Of a stretch of DNA of 64,000 nt, positions 33,723-45,637 are shown piece after piece. Below the pieces are notes generated by a model. That model ran no database searches. It was not told the DNA's origin and saw only the letters and a list, made by a program, of their open reading frames with translations. The position numbers were made by a program, and so were the translations under genes. This DNA comes from Rufibacter roseus (GTDB lineage: Bacteria > Bacteroidota > Bacteroidia > Cytophagales > Hymenobacteraceae): positions 1 through 64,000 of the forward strand of contig NZ_LRML01000002.1 of NCBI RefSeq assembly GCF_001647285.1. Direction: 5' to 3'. Position 1 is the stretch's first letter. Every line of letters begins with the position of its first letter.

Positions 33723-35819
33723 CTAAAAAAGACACACCTCTTCGGTCACGTTCATGTCGTAAAACTCGCGGTGCATGTTAAAAGGCTCTTCACCTTCGGA
33801 AGGCTGGCGTTTTATGTAGGAACCGTCTTCACGCATGATATATGAGTTCTGGTTATCTAATAAGTTATAGCGCAGAATGTTGATGGCTTGCTTTTTTAGG
33901 TCCTCGTGCACAATGTAAAACAAAGCTTCTATTCTTCGCTCAAAGCTACGAACCATTATATCGGCACTGCCGCCCAAAACGACAGGATCTCCGTTGTTAT
34001 GGAAATAGAAAAGGCGAGCATGCTCCAGGTAATCACCCACTATAGAACTTACCTGTATATTTTCACTCAACCCTTCTCTGCCCGGCCGCAGGCAGCATAT
34101 TCCTCTTACAATCAGTCTAATTCTCACCCCAGCTTGTGAGGCTTGGTAGAACTCATCAATCACCTCCTTATCTTCCAGAGAATTGATTTTTATAACAATT
34201 CCAGCTGGAAGGCCTTGCTCTGCGTTTTCGGTTTCTTTCCGGATGAGCGCGATCAACTGCTGCCGCATATCTTTGGGCGCTGTAATCAGATATTCATAAT
34301 TCTCCGGATAAGAATGACCGGTAATTACATTAAAGAACTCTGAAACATCATGTGCATATACCTCATCAGTAGTCAAAAGACTTATATCAGTGTACATGCG
34401 GCTAGTTTGCTCATTGTAGTTGCCGCTGCCAATATGAATGTACCGCGTCACCTTCTCCCCTTCTTTGCGGATGATCATCATCATTTTGGTGTGCGTCTTG
34501 TACTTGCTGATACCGTAAATGACAAAGCAACCGGCTTTCTCCAGTTTCTCCCCTTCCCGTATGTTCTTTTCCTCGTCGAAACGGGCTTTCACCTCAAACA
34601 AAGCCGAAACGTGTTTCCCGTTCTCGGCGGCTTTGAGCAGAGCGGCAGTTACTCTGGAATTATCAGCTAACCGGTAAATAGTTTGCTTTATACCCAACAC
34701 ATACGGGTCTTCAGCGGCTTTTTCCAATAAACTGACTACCGGTTCAATGCTGTTGTACGGGTGGTGCAGCAACACATCGTGCTCTTTCAGGTACTCAAAT
34801 AAATTATCACTAGCCCCCATAGGTAGGCTTGGTGACGGCACCGGAGCTGGTGCCCGCTGAATTTTATTACTGAATTGCGGATGTTTGATCACCTGCCACA
34901 ATGACTTTAGGTCAAGCAAATTATCTACTTGAAAAACATTGGAGTTATCAATTGTCCAGCGCTCTTTCAAAACCTTCATCATGTAATGGGAAGGCGTTCG
35001 CTCTACCTCAATACGCACGACACGTCCTTTTTTGCGGGTCTTCAGTTTCTGCTTGACCTCTTGAACGAAATCCTGGTCCATATCATCGCTTTCCTCAAGC
35101 GTAAAGTCGCCGTTCCGGGTAATCCGGAAAAGGTTTACCGACTCTATGTCTACATTCTTGAAAAGCTTGTCAATAAAGAACCTTATGATTTCTTCAATAG
35201 GAACAAAGATGATTTTGTTTTTGCGCTGAATTTCCAGAAACCGGTTTAAATTGTTTGGTATCTGTACAAAAGTGATACGGTTCTGGTGCTTTTCTTCCTC
35301 TGAGGTACGCGTTACCACCCCGAATATAAGCAGCTGATTCATCATGAGCGGAAAGCCATGGTAGCTGTCATACACCATTGGGGTCAGCAACGGATAAATG
35401 GTGTTTCTGAAATACTTCTCAGCCTTCTGCTTCTCAGACTCAGATAGATTTTCAACCTTACATATTTGCAGGCCCTGCTTATCAAACTCAAGCCGAAGCT
35501 CGTCATACGCCTGGTACTGTTCGGCTACAAACTTATGGGCCAGATCTAACAGCTTTTTTTTAAAGGGCAGCTCACGCAAACCTGAGTAATCTATTCGTTC
35601 TTTGCCATAGTCTATGTAGTTGTACAAGCTTCCCACCCTAATCATGAAAAACTCATCTAAATTAGAAGCGGTAATGGCCAAAAACTTCAACCGGTCAAAC
35701 AAAGGGGTCTCTTTGTTGCGCACTAAGTCAAGTACGCGGTAATTAAACCTAAGCCAGCTAAGGTCTCGGCTTATATAATTACTTCTCCGAATTTGTTCTG
35801 AAGCTTTTATCGTGTTCAT
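33723..35819 (-). CDS. ppk1: Polyphosphate kinase 1
   Basis: Reversibly makes polyphosphate from ATP at the membrane. The 698-residue protein has the four PPK1 domains in order: N (about 12-115, FNYRVLDLV), head (about 120-300), C1 and C2. The phosphorylated His is in KTHTKMMMI at about 437-445, and HPYNSIEPVVSLLEKAA (about 353-369) and IHIGSGNYNEQTSRMYTDISL are family blocks. Convergent with ppx, so the synthesising and degrading enzymes end at the same terminator. Normal length and intact. Confidence 0.95.
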   Translation of the reverse strand: MNTIKASEQIRRSNYISRDLSWLRFNYRVLDLVRNKETPLFDRLKFLAITASNLDEFFMIRVGSLYNYIDYGKERIDYSGLRELPFKKKLLDLAHKFVAEQYQAYDELRLEFDKQGLQICKVENLSESEKQKAEKYFRNTIYPLLTPMVYDSYHGFPLMMNQLLIFGVVTRTSEEEKHQNRITFVQIPNNLNRFLEIQRKNKIIFVPIEEIIRFFIDKLFKNVDIESVNLFRITRNGDFTLEESDDMDQDFVQEVKQKLKTRKKGRVVRIEVERTPSHYMMKVLKERWTIDNSNVFQVDNLLDLKSLWQVIKHPQFSNKIQRAPAPVPSPSLPMGASDNLFEYLKEHDVLLHHPYNSIEPVVSLLEKAAEDPYVLGIKQTIYRLADNSRVTAALLKAAENGKHVSALFEVKARFDEEKNIREGEKLEKAGCFVIYGISKYKTHTKMMMIIRKEGEKVTRYIHIGSGNYNEQTSRMYTDISLLTTDEVYAHDVSEFFNVITGHSYPENYEYLITAPKDMRQQLIALIRKETENAEQGLPAGIVIKINSLEDKEVIDEFYQASQAGVRIRLIVRGICCLRPGREGLSENIQVSSIVGDYLEHARLFYFHNNGDPVVLGGSADIMVRSFERRIEALFYIVHEDLKKQAINILRYNLLDNQNSYIMREDGSYIKRQPSEGEEPFNMHREFYDMNVTEEVCLF

Positions 35820-35944
35820 AGAATCTATGGTTCTTTCTGCCTTTCTCCGGGTTTAAACTCCCTAAGAAACTCCATCCTCTCAATGCTGTCAATACAGCTG
35901 AAAGAATGCACTAATTAACATTTTTTGCTTGGCTGCACAAAAAG

Positions 35945-35969
35945 AAAAGCCTGCTTTAGGCAGGCTTTT
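35945..35969 (-). terminator. Terminator of gyrB
   Basis: A 10-bp stem (AAAAGCCTGC / GCAGGCTTTT) with a 5-nt loop; on the minus strand it is followed by CTTTTTG. Confidence 0.8.
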
Positions 35970-36005
35970 CCAATATAAAATCATGCAGGTGCCTGCCGCA
36001 CCCGA

Positions 36006-38447
<2,442 letters not shown>

Positions 38448-39413
38448 ATGAAGGATGTAATTTTAGGAATTGACATTGGGGGCACCAATACCAAGTATGG
38501 TTTCCTGGACCGCGATGGAATAAGTTTAGCTCACGGAGAAATCTCCACCACCAGTGGAGATACCGTACATGATTTTTTGAGAGATTTCTATCAAGAGGTA
38601 CACGCTAAGTTTAGAAAAATTGAAGACGAGGCCCGCCTGATAGGGATTGGCGTTGGCGCCCCTAACGGCAACTTCTATACCGGCACCATTGAGAATGCCC
38701 CTAACCTTAAATGGCACGGCTCTGTTCCGCTGGCCGAACTGCTACAGACTTACTTCAAGGTGCCTGTGTATCTAACTAATGACGCGAACGCCGCTGCTAT
38801 TGGTGAAATGATTTACGGTGGTGCCAAAAACATGAAAAACTTTGTGGTGGTTACCTTGGGCACCGGGTTGGGGAGCGGTATTGTGGTGAATGGAGATTTG
38901 GTTTACGGTGATGACGGCAACGCCGGAGAGCTTGGACACACCCTGACTAACGTGAAGGGCACCGGACGTGTGTGTGGCTGCGGCCGCAGAGGTTGCTTAG
39001 AAACCTACGTGTCTGCCACCGGTATCAAAAGAACCATCTACAAACTGTTAGCCGACTCAATAGACTACAGCGAGCTGCGTGGGGTAAGCTTCAACGACCT
39101 GACCGCCGAAATGGTGACTCAAGCCGCCAAACGTGGTGACAAAATAGCTATTGACGCCTTTGAATACACCGGTAAAGTACTGGGCGTTAAACTAGCCGAC
39201 ACAGTGGCTCACCTAAGCCCAGAGGCTATTTTCTTGTTTGGCGGATTGGTGCGGGCCGAGGAGTTTTTGTTTGACCCTGTGCGTTACCACCTTGAAAAGA
39301 ACTTGCTCCCAATCTTCAAGGGCAAAGTGAAAGTTTTACCTTCTGGCTTAGGCCTGAACAACACTGCTGTTATGGGCGCTGCCGCTCTTGCCTGGAAAGA
39401 ACTGGAACGCTAA
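38448..39413 (+). CDS. ROK family glucokinase
   Basis: A 321-residue sugar kinase, most likely phosphorylating glucose to glucose-6-phosphate. The ATP-binding loop GIDIGGTNTKYGF is at about 5-17, catalytic Asp in LTNDANAAAIGE near 105, phosphate loop VTLGTGLGSGIVVN near 134, and the ROK zinc-binding block GRVCGCGRRGCLETYVS near 173-189. It has no helix-turn-helix, so it is an enzyme rather than a ROK repressor. Start is ATG at 38448; the frame is open from a TTG at 38418. It lies close to the maltose locus and would use the glucose released there. Confidence 0.9.
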   Translation: MKDVILGIDIGGTNTKYGFLDRDGISLAHGEISTTSGDTVHDFLRDFYQEVHAKFRKIEDEARLIGIGVGAPNGNFYTGTIENAPNLKWHGSVPLAELLQTYFKVPVYLTNDANAAAIGEMIYGGAKNMKNFVVVTLGTGLGSGIVVNGDLVYGDDGNAGELGHTLTNVKGTGRVCGCGRRGCLETYVSATGIKRTIYKLLADSIDYSELRGVSFNDLTAEMVTQAAKRGDKIAIDAFEYTGKVLGVKLADTVAHLSPEAIFLFGGLVRAEEFLFDPVRYHLEKNLLPIFKGKVKVLPSGLGLNNTAVMGAAALAWKELER

Positions 39414-39429
39414 TTTCAGTCTATTCATA

Positions 39430-39470
39430 AAAACAGAAAGCCAGCAGATTCTCTGCTGGCTTTCTGTTTT
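39430..39470 (+). terminator. Terminator of the glucokinase gene
   Basis: A 19-bp perfect stem (AAAACAGAAAGCCAGCAGA with its complement) and a 3-nt loop, ending in a T run. Its last bases are shared with palindrome copy 11. Confidence 0.9.
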
Positions 39471-39503
39471 CAGGCAGTTTTTAAAAAAAAACAGCCTGAA
39501 AAC
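39466..39503. repeat. GTTTT...AAAAC palindrome, copy 11 (38 bp)
   Basis: Arms GTTTTCAGGC and GCCTGAAAAC around an A/T-rich centre, fused to the end of the glucokinase terminator. Confidence 0.6.
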
Positions 39504-39583
39504 ACACAGTTTCAAGTACGGCTGCATCATTTTGCTGGCACCCATTCAATAAAATAACTGGCAGTGGCTGCCATTGAAAGCAG

Positions 39584-40738
39584 TTATTTACCAAACAGCC
39601 AGCTGATTACTTGCCCAAACTCGCGTTGCCAGAACCACCCCTTGTGCTCTCCGTCTTGATGCACCCGGTAAGTCAGATTTATTGTTTTCACTCCGCGTTT
39701 TAGAAGCAGGTCACGCATTTTCTACATATCCGGCACCATCTGCTCTCCTTCTCTGGCACCGGCCATGAGGTACAGCTTTGTAGACGGAAGCAAATCACAT
39801 TGTTCTACATATTGATATAGTTCAGGTGACAACCAAAATGCCGGTGAAAAGACACCTACTCTCCCATAAACCTCAGGGTATTTCACAGCAGCATATAAAG
39901 AAATAAGGCCTCCCATAGAACTGCCAGCCACTCCTGTGGTAGTTTTCCCCGGCAGGGTACGGTAGTGACTGTCAATGTACGGCTTCAGTGTTTGCACCAG
40001 AAAGTCCACATACGCATCTCCTTTTCCGCCGCCGTATTGTTTGTTGTGCCAAGGAGTGTACTCATTTATACGCTCCTCGCCGCCGTTTTCAATGCCCACT
40101 ACCACTATTTCCAGCTTCTTTCTTCGGGCGAGCTGATCCAGTGTTTCATCTACCTCCCACTCGCCACTATAACTGTAAAAAGAATCAAACAGGTTTTGCC
40201 CGTCGTGCATGTACAGCACAGGGTATCTTTTCTTTGACAAATGGTAACCGGATGGCAGGTAAAGCCATATTCTTCTAGACTTGTTTAACTGGGGCATCCA
40301 AAACGTGTGGCTTAAGAACTGAACATTGGCGCTGGCCGTATGCGGTTTAGTGGATGCAGAGAAATTGTCTTGCCAGTTTTCAACTTCAATATAAAGGGAA
40401 TCAGCAGCAGTTGCGGTTGAGAAACCGCGGTTGCCACGGGCGGCTCCGTTAGCCAGTATTTCACCCTTAGCCCAGCTGCCGCGGGTAATTTTGAACTCAA
40501 GTACCTCGGTTAGCTCTGGCACTGTCAGGTAATACTGCTGATTAGCAGCCCTGACAAACATATGCGCCGAGCTTCTGTGGTTCCAGTTGTTAATGTTGCC
40601 CGCCAGGAATAGAGTGTCAGACGCCGGCGTGCCTATAGGTACTTTTTTCAATACCAGTGTTACCTGCCCTAAAGCTGTTTGCCATGCCAGAACCAGCAAA
40701 ACAACCATGCATACCACTCCGGCAGAAAATGATTTCAT
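39584..40738 (-). pseudogene. Putative esterase interrupted by an in-frame TAG
   Basis: An exported alpha/beta-hydrolase (esterase D/Fes-like) of the starch locus. The signal peptide is residues 1-24, followed by a CBM20/48-like beta domain (about 25-120, LFLAGNINNWN) and the hydrolase domain. The nucleophile is Ser274 in AGSSMGG. Codon 339 (39722-39724) is TAG, so the ORF proper is 338 residues. The same frame then stays open for 45 more codons to TAA at 39584-39586, and this tail reads RVHQDGEHKGWFWQRE, the family end with the predicted catalytic His (residue 365). The stop therefore removes the His. One base change from a Tyr codon would explain it. Options are a recent pseudogene, readthrough or a sequencing error. 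Confidence 0.8.
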
Positions 40739-40760
40739 ATTTTAGCAGCAAAAAATTAGG

Positions 40761-40802
40761 GAAATCGATTTCGTAATCAAAAAAAGTCGTATTTTCGACT
40801 TT
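40761..40802. promoter_or_regulatory. Two palindromes, probable repressor operators
   Basis: GAAATCGATTTC (40761-40772) is a perfect 12-bp palindrome. AAAGTCG (40783-40789) and CGACTTT (40796-40802) form a second inverted repeat with a 6-bp spacer. Both lie between divergent genes, and the second directly follows the predicted start point of the esterase promoter. The CG-centred form resembles LacI-family operators; no such regulator is in the window. Confidence 0.45.
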
Positions 40803-40809
40803 GATTTTA

Positions 40810-40840
40810 CAAAAATAACAATCTCCCGAACACCGTCAAC
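40810..40840 (-). promoter_or_regulatory. Promoter of the interrupted esterase gene
   Basis: On the minus strand GTTG (40837-40840), a 19-bp spacer and TATTTTTG (40810-40817) fit the Bacteroidota promoter with one mismatch. The expected start is about 40803, leaving a 65-nt leader that contains the palindromes. Confidence 0.6.
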
Positions 40841-40857
40841 CATAAGAGAGACAGGTA

Positions 40858-43560
40858 ATGAATAGAAGCTCGGTGTACTTTGCGCTTATCTGCTGGATGT
40901 TTTTCACTTGCTGTAAATCTTCCACTTCAAATAAAAATGAAGCTATGTACACTTCTGATGCTTTTCAACTTTTTCATAACCGTGTAGTGCAGGGCAATTT
41001 TGTAGCCGAGGCACTTTCACCTACCCACCTGCGCTCTTCTTACCAAAGCCCAGCTAATCAAACTTTTAGCCGACTTTTAGAGTACAAATTCAGCCTGAAC
41101 GGCAAAGACAATGAGTTGCCCATGGGTGTAAATCACCGCTTGGTGCTACAACCTGAACAAGGAAAGATAGAAACGCCTGTGGTAGTTTTTGGCAAAGCAA
41201 CCGGACAGAACATCACCAAGGCACCAGATGATTTTTTGGAGCCCAATGTAGAGGTTACCTTTCGGGTAGACCTCAGGCCCGTATTGCAAGCATTTGAGAA
41301 AGAAGGTTACTACACCGCTTTCAATGGGGAGAAACTTTACGAAACCGATTTCAAGGGTGTATTTATTGCCGGAGGTTCTGAGCCACTCACCTGGGATTTT
41401 GAGAACCTGCCCAACCGGCAACACCTACAGCTCACTGACTCTGACAAAGACGGTATTTACACCGTCACGCTCACTTTCAACGCCTACAACCCAGAGAATT
41501 TCACCGCTTCTGAATGGAAACTGGAACGTGATCTGAGCAAACTGCCGCAGTATAGCTCAGATCAGGTGCTGCTAGATGCTTTATATAATATGTCACTGGA
41601 GGAAATGCTGCTCGACATCAGGCCGGACAGCACCTTTATGGCCGGTGAAAAATGGGACGGCGTCTGGACCCGCGATATTTCCTATAGTATCCTGCTTTCC
41701 CTGGCAGCAATTGAGCCTCAGCTCTGCCTGAACAGTTTAAGGCGAAAAGTAAAAGACGGGAGAATTGTACAAGATACCGGTACTGGTGGCTCCTGGCCAA
41801 TCTCATCAGACCGTACTACCTGGGCACTGGCCGCCTGGGAAGTATACAAAGTTACCGGTGATAAGGAGTGGCTTCGGGAAGCGTACTCTATAATTAAAAA
41901 AACAGCTGAGGAAGATTTAGCCACTGTGGTAGACCACGGCACTGGTTTGTTTAGAGGAGAATCATCTTTTCTGGATTGGCGCAAGCAAACCTACCCTGCC
42001 TGGATGGAACCAGTGGATATCTACTTGTCGCTGAATTTGGGCACCAATGTCGTTCACTACCAGACGTACCAGATACTAGCGCAAATGGCAGAACTGCTGG
42101 AAGAGCCTGCAAATGTGTACCGTCAAACAGCAGAGCACATTAACAAGGGGATCAATCAGCTCCTGTGGGTGCCAGAGAAGAAGTATTACGGGCAGTTTTT
42201 ATACGGAAGGCAGAACCTTACCCTCTCCCCACGTTCTGAAGCGTTAGGTGAAGCTTTAGCTATTCTATTTAATGTGGCGAATAAGGAGCGAAAAGAGGAG
42301 GTGTTGGCAAACTCTCCGCAGACACCGTTTGGCACTCCTTCCATTTACCCGTACATCCCCGAGATTCCGCCCTACCACAACAACAGCATGTGGCCCTTTG
42401 TGCAGGCGTATTGGACCTGGGCCGCCGCTCAGGAAGGACATACCCAGGTAGTGAGCCAGAGCATGGCGGCCCTGTACAGAGCTGCTGCACTCTTTCTCAC
42501 AAACAAAGAGAATCTGGTAGCCGAAACCGGTGACTATAAAGGAACCGAGATAAACTCTGACCGCCAGCTCTGGAGCGTGGCAGGCAACTTAGCCATGGTG
42601 TACCGGGTGTTCTTCGGGATGCAGTATGAACAAAACAAGCTGGTTTTCAACCCAGTGGTGCCGGAGTCATACGCCGGTAACAAAAAACTTCAGAATTTCC
42701 CTTACCGGAATGCCACCCTTACATTGGAGCTTGAAGGCTACGGTACCAAGCTGGAAAAAATCTATTTAGACGGTAAATCACTGGCTAAAGCTGAAATTCC
42801 GGCTAACCTGACCGGACATCATACTCTCAAAATGGTACTGGCCAATGACAAAGGAGTTACCACTGCCCCTAATTTGGTACAGAACGCCTTCAGCCCTATT
42901 ACGCCTGTGGTTACTTACACCAACGGCACGCTCAATTGGTCGCCTGTGAAAGGAGCTGCTAGTTACAACGTGTATCGTAACGGAAAGGCAGTTTCTAAAG
43001 TGACAACTAACTCATTCAAAGTAGCTGTTCCAGCCAAAGGGACGGAGGAATACCAGATAAGCACCATCGGCTCAGAAAATTCAGAATCGTTCCTGAGTGA
43101 GCCTGTTTTAGTAACAGCTCCTACCTCAGTACAACTAATAGAATCAGAAGTTGCAGGTAACAGCAAAGCGCACAATGCCGCTGGCTTTACTGGCTCGGGT
43201 TATATCCAGATTGCGAAAGGCAGCCCTACTCCTATCTCTTGGAAAGTGTCAGCACCGCAAGATGGTCTGTATTCCGTTGACTTCCGGTACGCAAACGGCA
43301 ATGGCCCTATCAATACAGATAACAAGGCGGCTATCAGAACTCTTACCTTAGACAAACAACGGGTAGGTGCCGTGGTATTTCCGCAAAGAGGCTTTGAGGA
43401 ATGGTCTAACTGGGGCTATAGCAACCATTGGCAAGTATACCTGACGAAAGGGGAACATACGTTTTCGCTCAGTTTTGAACCATCAGACGAAAACATGAAC
43501 GGTGAAATAAACGAGGCTCTACTGGATCACTTAAGATTGATTTATATAAAAGAGAAATAG
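40858..43560 (+). CDS. Six-hairpin glycosidase lipoprotein with carbohydrate-binding ends
   Basis: A 900-residue predicted lipoprotein (Cys18/19 in FFTCCKSS). A beta-rich N-terminal part contains a CBM20-like stretch (about 120-210, VEVTFRVDLR...TWDFENLPNR). The catalytic part, about 235-640, is an (alpha/alpha)6 barrel of the trehalase/glycogen-debranching/MGH type (KWDGVWTRDISYSILLSLA near 262-280, WPISSDRTTWALAAW, SMWPFVQAYWTWAAAQ). A fibronectin-III-like segment (about 675-755) and a CBM35/CBM6-like end (about 760-895) follow. Substrate is inferred to be an alpha-glucan or oligosaccharide from the locus; the exact GH family cannot be set by eye. First gene of the plus-strand maltose cluster. 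Confidence 0.8.
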   Translation: MNRSSVYFALICWMFFTCCKSSTSNKNEAMYTSDAFQLFHNRVVQGNFVAEALSPTHLRSSYQSPANQTFSRLLEYKFSLNGKDNELPMGVNHRLVLQPEQGKIETPVVVFGKATGQNITKAPDDFLEPNVEVTFRVDLRPVLQAFEKEGYYTAFNGEKLYETDFKGVFIAGGSEPLTWDFENLPNRQHLQLTDSDKDGIYTVTLTFNAYNPENFTASEWKLERDLSKLPQYSSDQVLLDALYNMSLEEMLLDIRPDSTFMAGEKWDGVWTRDISYSILLSLAAIEPQLCLNSLRRKVKDGRIVQDTGTGGSWPISSDRTTWALAAWEVYKVTGDKEWLREAYSIIKKTAEEDLATVVDHGTGLFRGESSFLDWRKQTYPAWMEPVDIYLSLNLGTNVVHYQTYQILAQMAELLEEPANVYRQTAEHINKGINQLLWVPEKKYYGQFLYGRQNLTLSPRSEALGEALAILFNVANKERKEEVLANSPQTPFGTPSIYPYIPEIPPYHNNSMWPFVQAYWTWAAAQEGHTQVVSQSMAALYRAAALFLTNKENLVAETGDYKGTEINSDRQLWSVAGNLAMVYRVFFGMQYEQNKLVFNPVVPESYAGNKKLQNFPYRNATLTLELEGYGTKLEKIYLDGKSLAKAEIPANLTGHHTLKMVLANDKGVTTAPNLVQNAFSPITPVVTYTNGTLNWSPVKGAASYNVYRNGKAVSKVTTNSFKVAVPAKGTEEYQISTIGSENSESFLSEPVLVTAPTSVQLIESEVAGNSKAHNAAGFTGSGYIQIAKGSPTPISWKVSAPQDGLYSVDFRYANGNGPINTDNKAAIRTLTLDKQRVGAVVFPQRGFEEWSNWGYSNHWQVYLTKGEHTFSLSFEPSDENMNGEINEALLDHLRLIYIKEK

Positions 43561-43569
43561 CTGAATGAC

Positions 43570-43605
43570 GTTTTGGGCCTGTTTTTGAAAAATGAGGCCC
43601 AAAAC
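43570..43605. repeat. 36-bp GTTTT...AAAAC palindrome, copy 12
   Basis: Arms GTTTTGGGCCTG and GGCCCAAAAC are nearly perfect, 10 bp after the six-hairpin glycosidase stop. Confidence 0.65.
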
Positions 43606-43697
43606 AGCCTGTACAGAGCTGAAACAAAAAGCATTGGCACAGGAATCAAAAAGAGGAACCAATTTTAACTTCCTCTACCAGACCAGATAAAAGGAAA

Positions 43698-45590
43698 ATG
43701 ATGAGACAACAGACAATAAACAAACTTTTCCTGTTTCTATGCTTTTGGGCGATTGCCTTTCAGGGGTCGGCGCAAAAGGTAAAAGATGCGGTAACCAGAG
43801 TAAACCCTACATTCTGGTGGGTGGGCATGAAAGACCAGAACCTGCAGTTGTTGGTGTATGGCCCTAACGCGGGAGCTTATTCTTACTCGGTAGATTACCC
43901 TGGCGTGTCCATGGTGAAAGAACACAAGGTAGAGAACCTTAATTATGCTTTTCTGGACCTGAGCATTGCCCCCGACACCAAACCCGGTTCCTTCACCATC
44001 AGGGGGAAAAATGGCCGAAAGAAGCTGGATTATAAATACGAACTGAAGGCGCGTACCCAGGAAACCAAAGCCCAAGGCGTAGATGCCTCAGACTTCATTT
44101 ATTTGGTACTGCCCGACCGTTTCGCCAATGCTGATCCGAAGAACGACAAGTTCAAAGACATGGCCGATCCAAATGCTGACCGTAGCAATCCGTTTTACCG
44201 GCACGGCGGAGATATTCAGGGCATTCAGAACCAACTAGATTACTTTCAGGAGTTAGGGGTAACGGCGCTTTGGCTCAACCCAGTCATTGAAAACAACCAG
44301 CCCCTCACCGACGAAGGCGGAGCCATGCGCAGCGCCTACCACGGCTATGCCTTCACTGATCATTACAACGTTGACCGTCGGTTAGGCGGAAACGAGGCTT
44401 ACAAGAAACTGATTGAGGCGGCTCACGCCCGAGGCTTGAAAATAGTGCAGGATGCCGTGTACAATCATGTGGGAATCAACCATTGGTTTATTAAAGACAT
44501 GCCTTCCAAAGATTGGGTGCACCAGTGGCCGTCCTACACCAACACCTCGCATAAGTTCCAGGCAATAATGGACCCGCATGCCGCACAGAAAGACATTTAT
44601 GTCATGATGAACGGCTGGTTCGTGCCCCACATGCCCGACCTGAACCATGACAATCCGTTTGTGGCAAAATTCCTGATTCAGCACGCCCTGTGGACGGTAG
44701 AGTACTTCGGCATTGACGCCTGGCGCATTGACACCTACATGTACAATGAACTGGAGTTCATCAACCGCTGCAACCAGGCGCTACTGAACGAATACCCTAA
44801 CATCCACATTTTCGGGGAATCATGGGTGAACAACGTTCCCTCGCAGGCCTATTTCGTGCGCAACAATCTGAATGTACCTTACAAGAGCAACCAGCCCGGC
44901 ACTTTGGATTTTGTGCTTTGGACGGCCATGAACGATGCCCTGAACCAGAAGTTTGGTTGGGATGAAGGCGTAAGCAAAGTGCATCAGGTGCTGGCTCAGG
45001 ATTTCGTGTATGAAGACCCCATGAAACTGGTGAACTTCCTGGACAACCACGACATGAACCGTTACTTCTCCGTCATCGGCGAAGACTTTGACAAGTATAA
45101 GATTGGCCTCACCTGGCTCCTGACCACCCGCGGGATTCCCTCCCTCTACTACGGCACTGAGATTCTCATGAAGAATTTCAAAGACCCGTCAGACGCCGAG
45201 GTGCGCAAAGATTTCCCGGGCGGCTTCCCGGGAGACAAGGATAATAAATTCACCGCCGCAGGTCGTACAGAGCGTGAAAACGAGGCCTTTGATTTTGTCA
45301 AGAAACTGGCGAACTACCGCAAGAACACGCCTGCGCTGCATTCAGGAAAACTAACGCAGTTTGTGCCGCAGGAAGGTATATACGTGTACTTCCGGCACGA
45401 CCAAACCAAGACCATTATGGTGGCCACCAACAGCAACGAGAAAGAAACAGACCTGAAAACGGAACGGTATGCGGAGCGTCTACAAGACTTCACCAAAGCA
45501 CGAAATGTCTTAACAGATCAAATCATTAACAGCCTAAACAGCATAAAAATACCGGCTAAAACTGCGCTGGTATTGGAGCTGCAGAAGTAA
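43698..45590 (+). CDS. GH13 neopullulanase / cyclomaltodextrinase-like enzyme (SusA-like)
   Basis: A 630-residue exported alpha-glucan hydrolase. Signal peptide about 1-24 (FQGSAQK), N-terminal cyclomaltodextrinase beta domain (about 30-115), catalytic (beta/alpha)8 barrel from about 130, and a C-terminal beta domain (about 545-630). Catalytic residues are visible as Asp in AWRIDTYMY, Glu in IFGESWV and Asp in FLDNHDMNR. This organisation matches periplasmic neopullulanases such as SusA, which cut pullulan and maltooligosaccharides to short sugars. Start is ATG at 43698 (a second ATG follows directly) behind AAAAGG. Palindrome copies lie on both sides. Confidence 0.9.
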   Translation: MMRQQTINKLFLFLCFWAIAFQGSAQKVKDAVTRVNPTFWWVGMKDQNLQLLVYGPNAGAYSYSVDYPGVSMVKEHKVENLNYAFLDLSIAPDTKPGSFTIRGKNGRKKLDYKYELKARTQETKAQGVDASDFIYLVLPDRFANADPKNDKFKDMADPNADRSNPFYRHGGDIQGIQNQLDYFQELGVTALWLNPVIENNQPLTDEGGAMRSAYHGYAFTDHYNVDRRLGGNEAYKKLIEAAHARGLKIVQDAVYNHVGINHWFIKDMPSKDWVHQWPSYTNTSHKFQAIMDPHAAQKDIYVMMNGWFVPHMPDLNHDNPFVAKFLIQHALWTVEYFGIDAWRIDTYMYNELEFINRCNQALLNEYPNIHIFGESWVNNVPSQAYFVRNNLNVPYKSNQPGTLDFVLWTAMNDALNQKFGWDEGVSKVHQVLAQDFVYEDPMKLVNFLDNHDMNRYFSVIGEDFDKYKIGLTWLLTTRGIPSLYYGTEILMKNFKDPSDAEVRKDFPGGFPGDKDNKFTAAGRTERENEAFDFVKKLANYRKNTPALHSGKLTQFVPQEGIYVYFRHDQTKTIMVATNSNEKETDLKTERYAERLQDFTKARNVLTDQIINSLNSIKIPAKTALVLELQK

Positions 45591-45593
45591 CCT

Positions 45594-45629
45594 ATTTTGA
45601 ACCTGATTTCGCAAAAACAGCGGAAAAAC
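45594..45629. repeat. 36-bp (A)TTTT...AAAAC palindrome, copy 13
   Basis: A degenerate copy filling nearly the whole gap between the GH13 stop and the beta-PGM start. Confidence 0.5.
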
Positions 45630-45637
45630 ACAACCAT

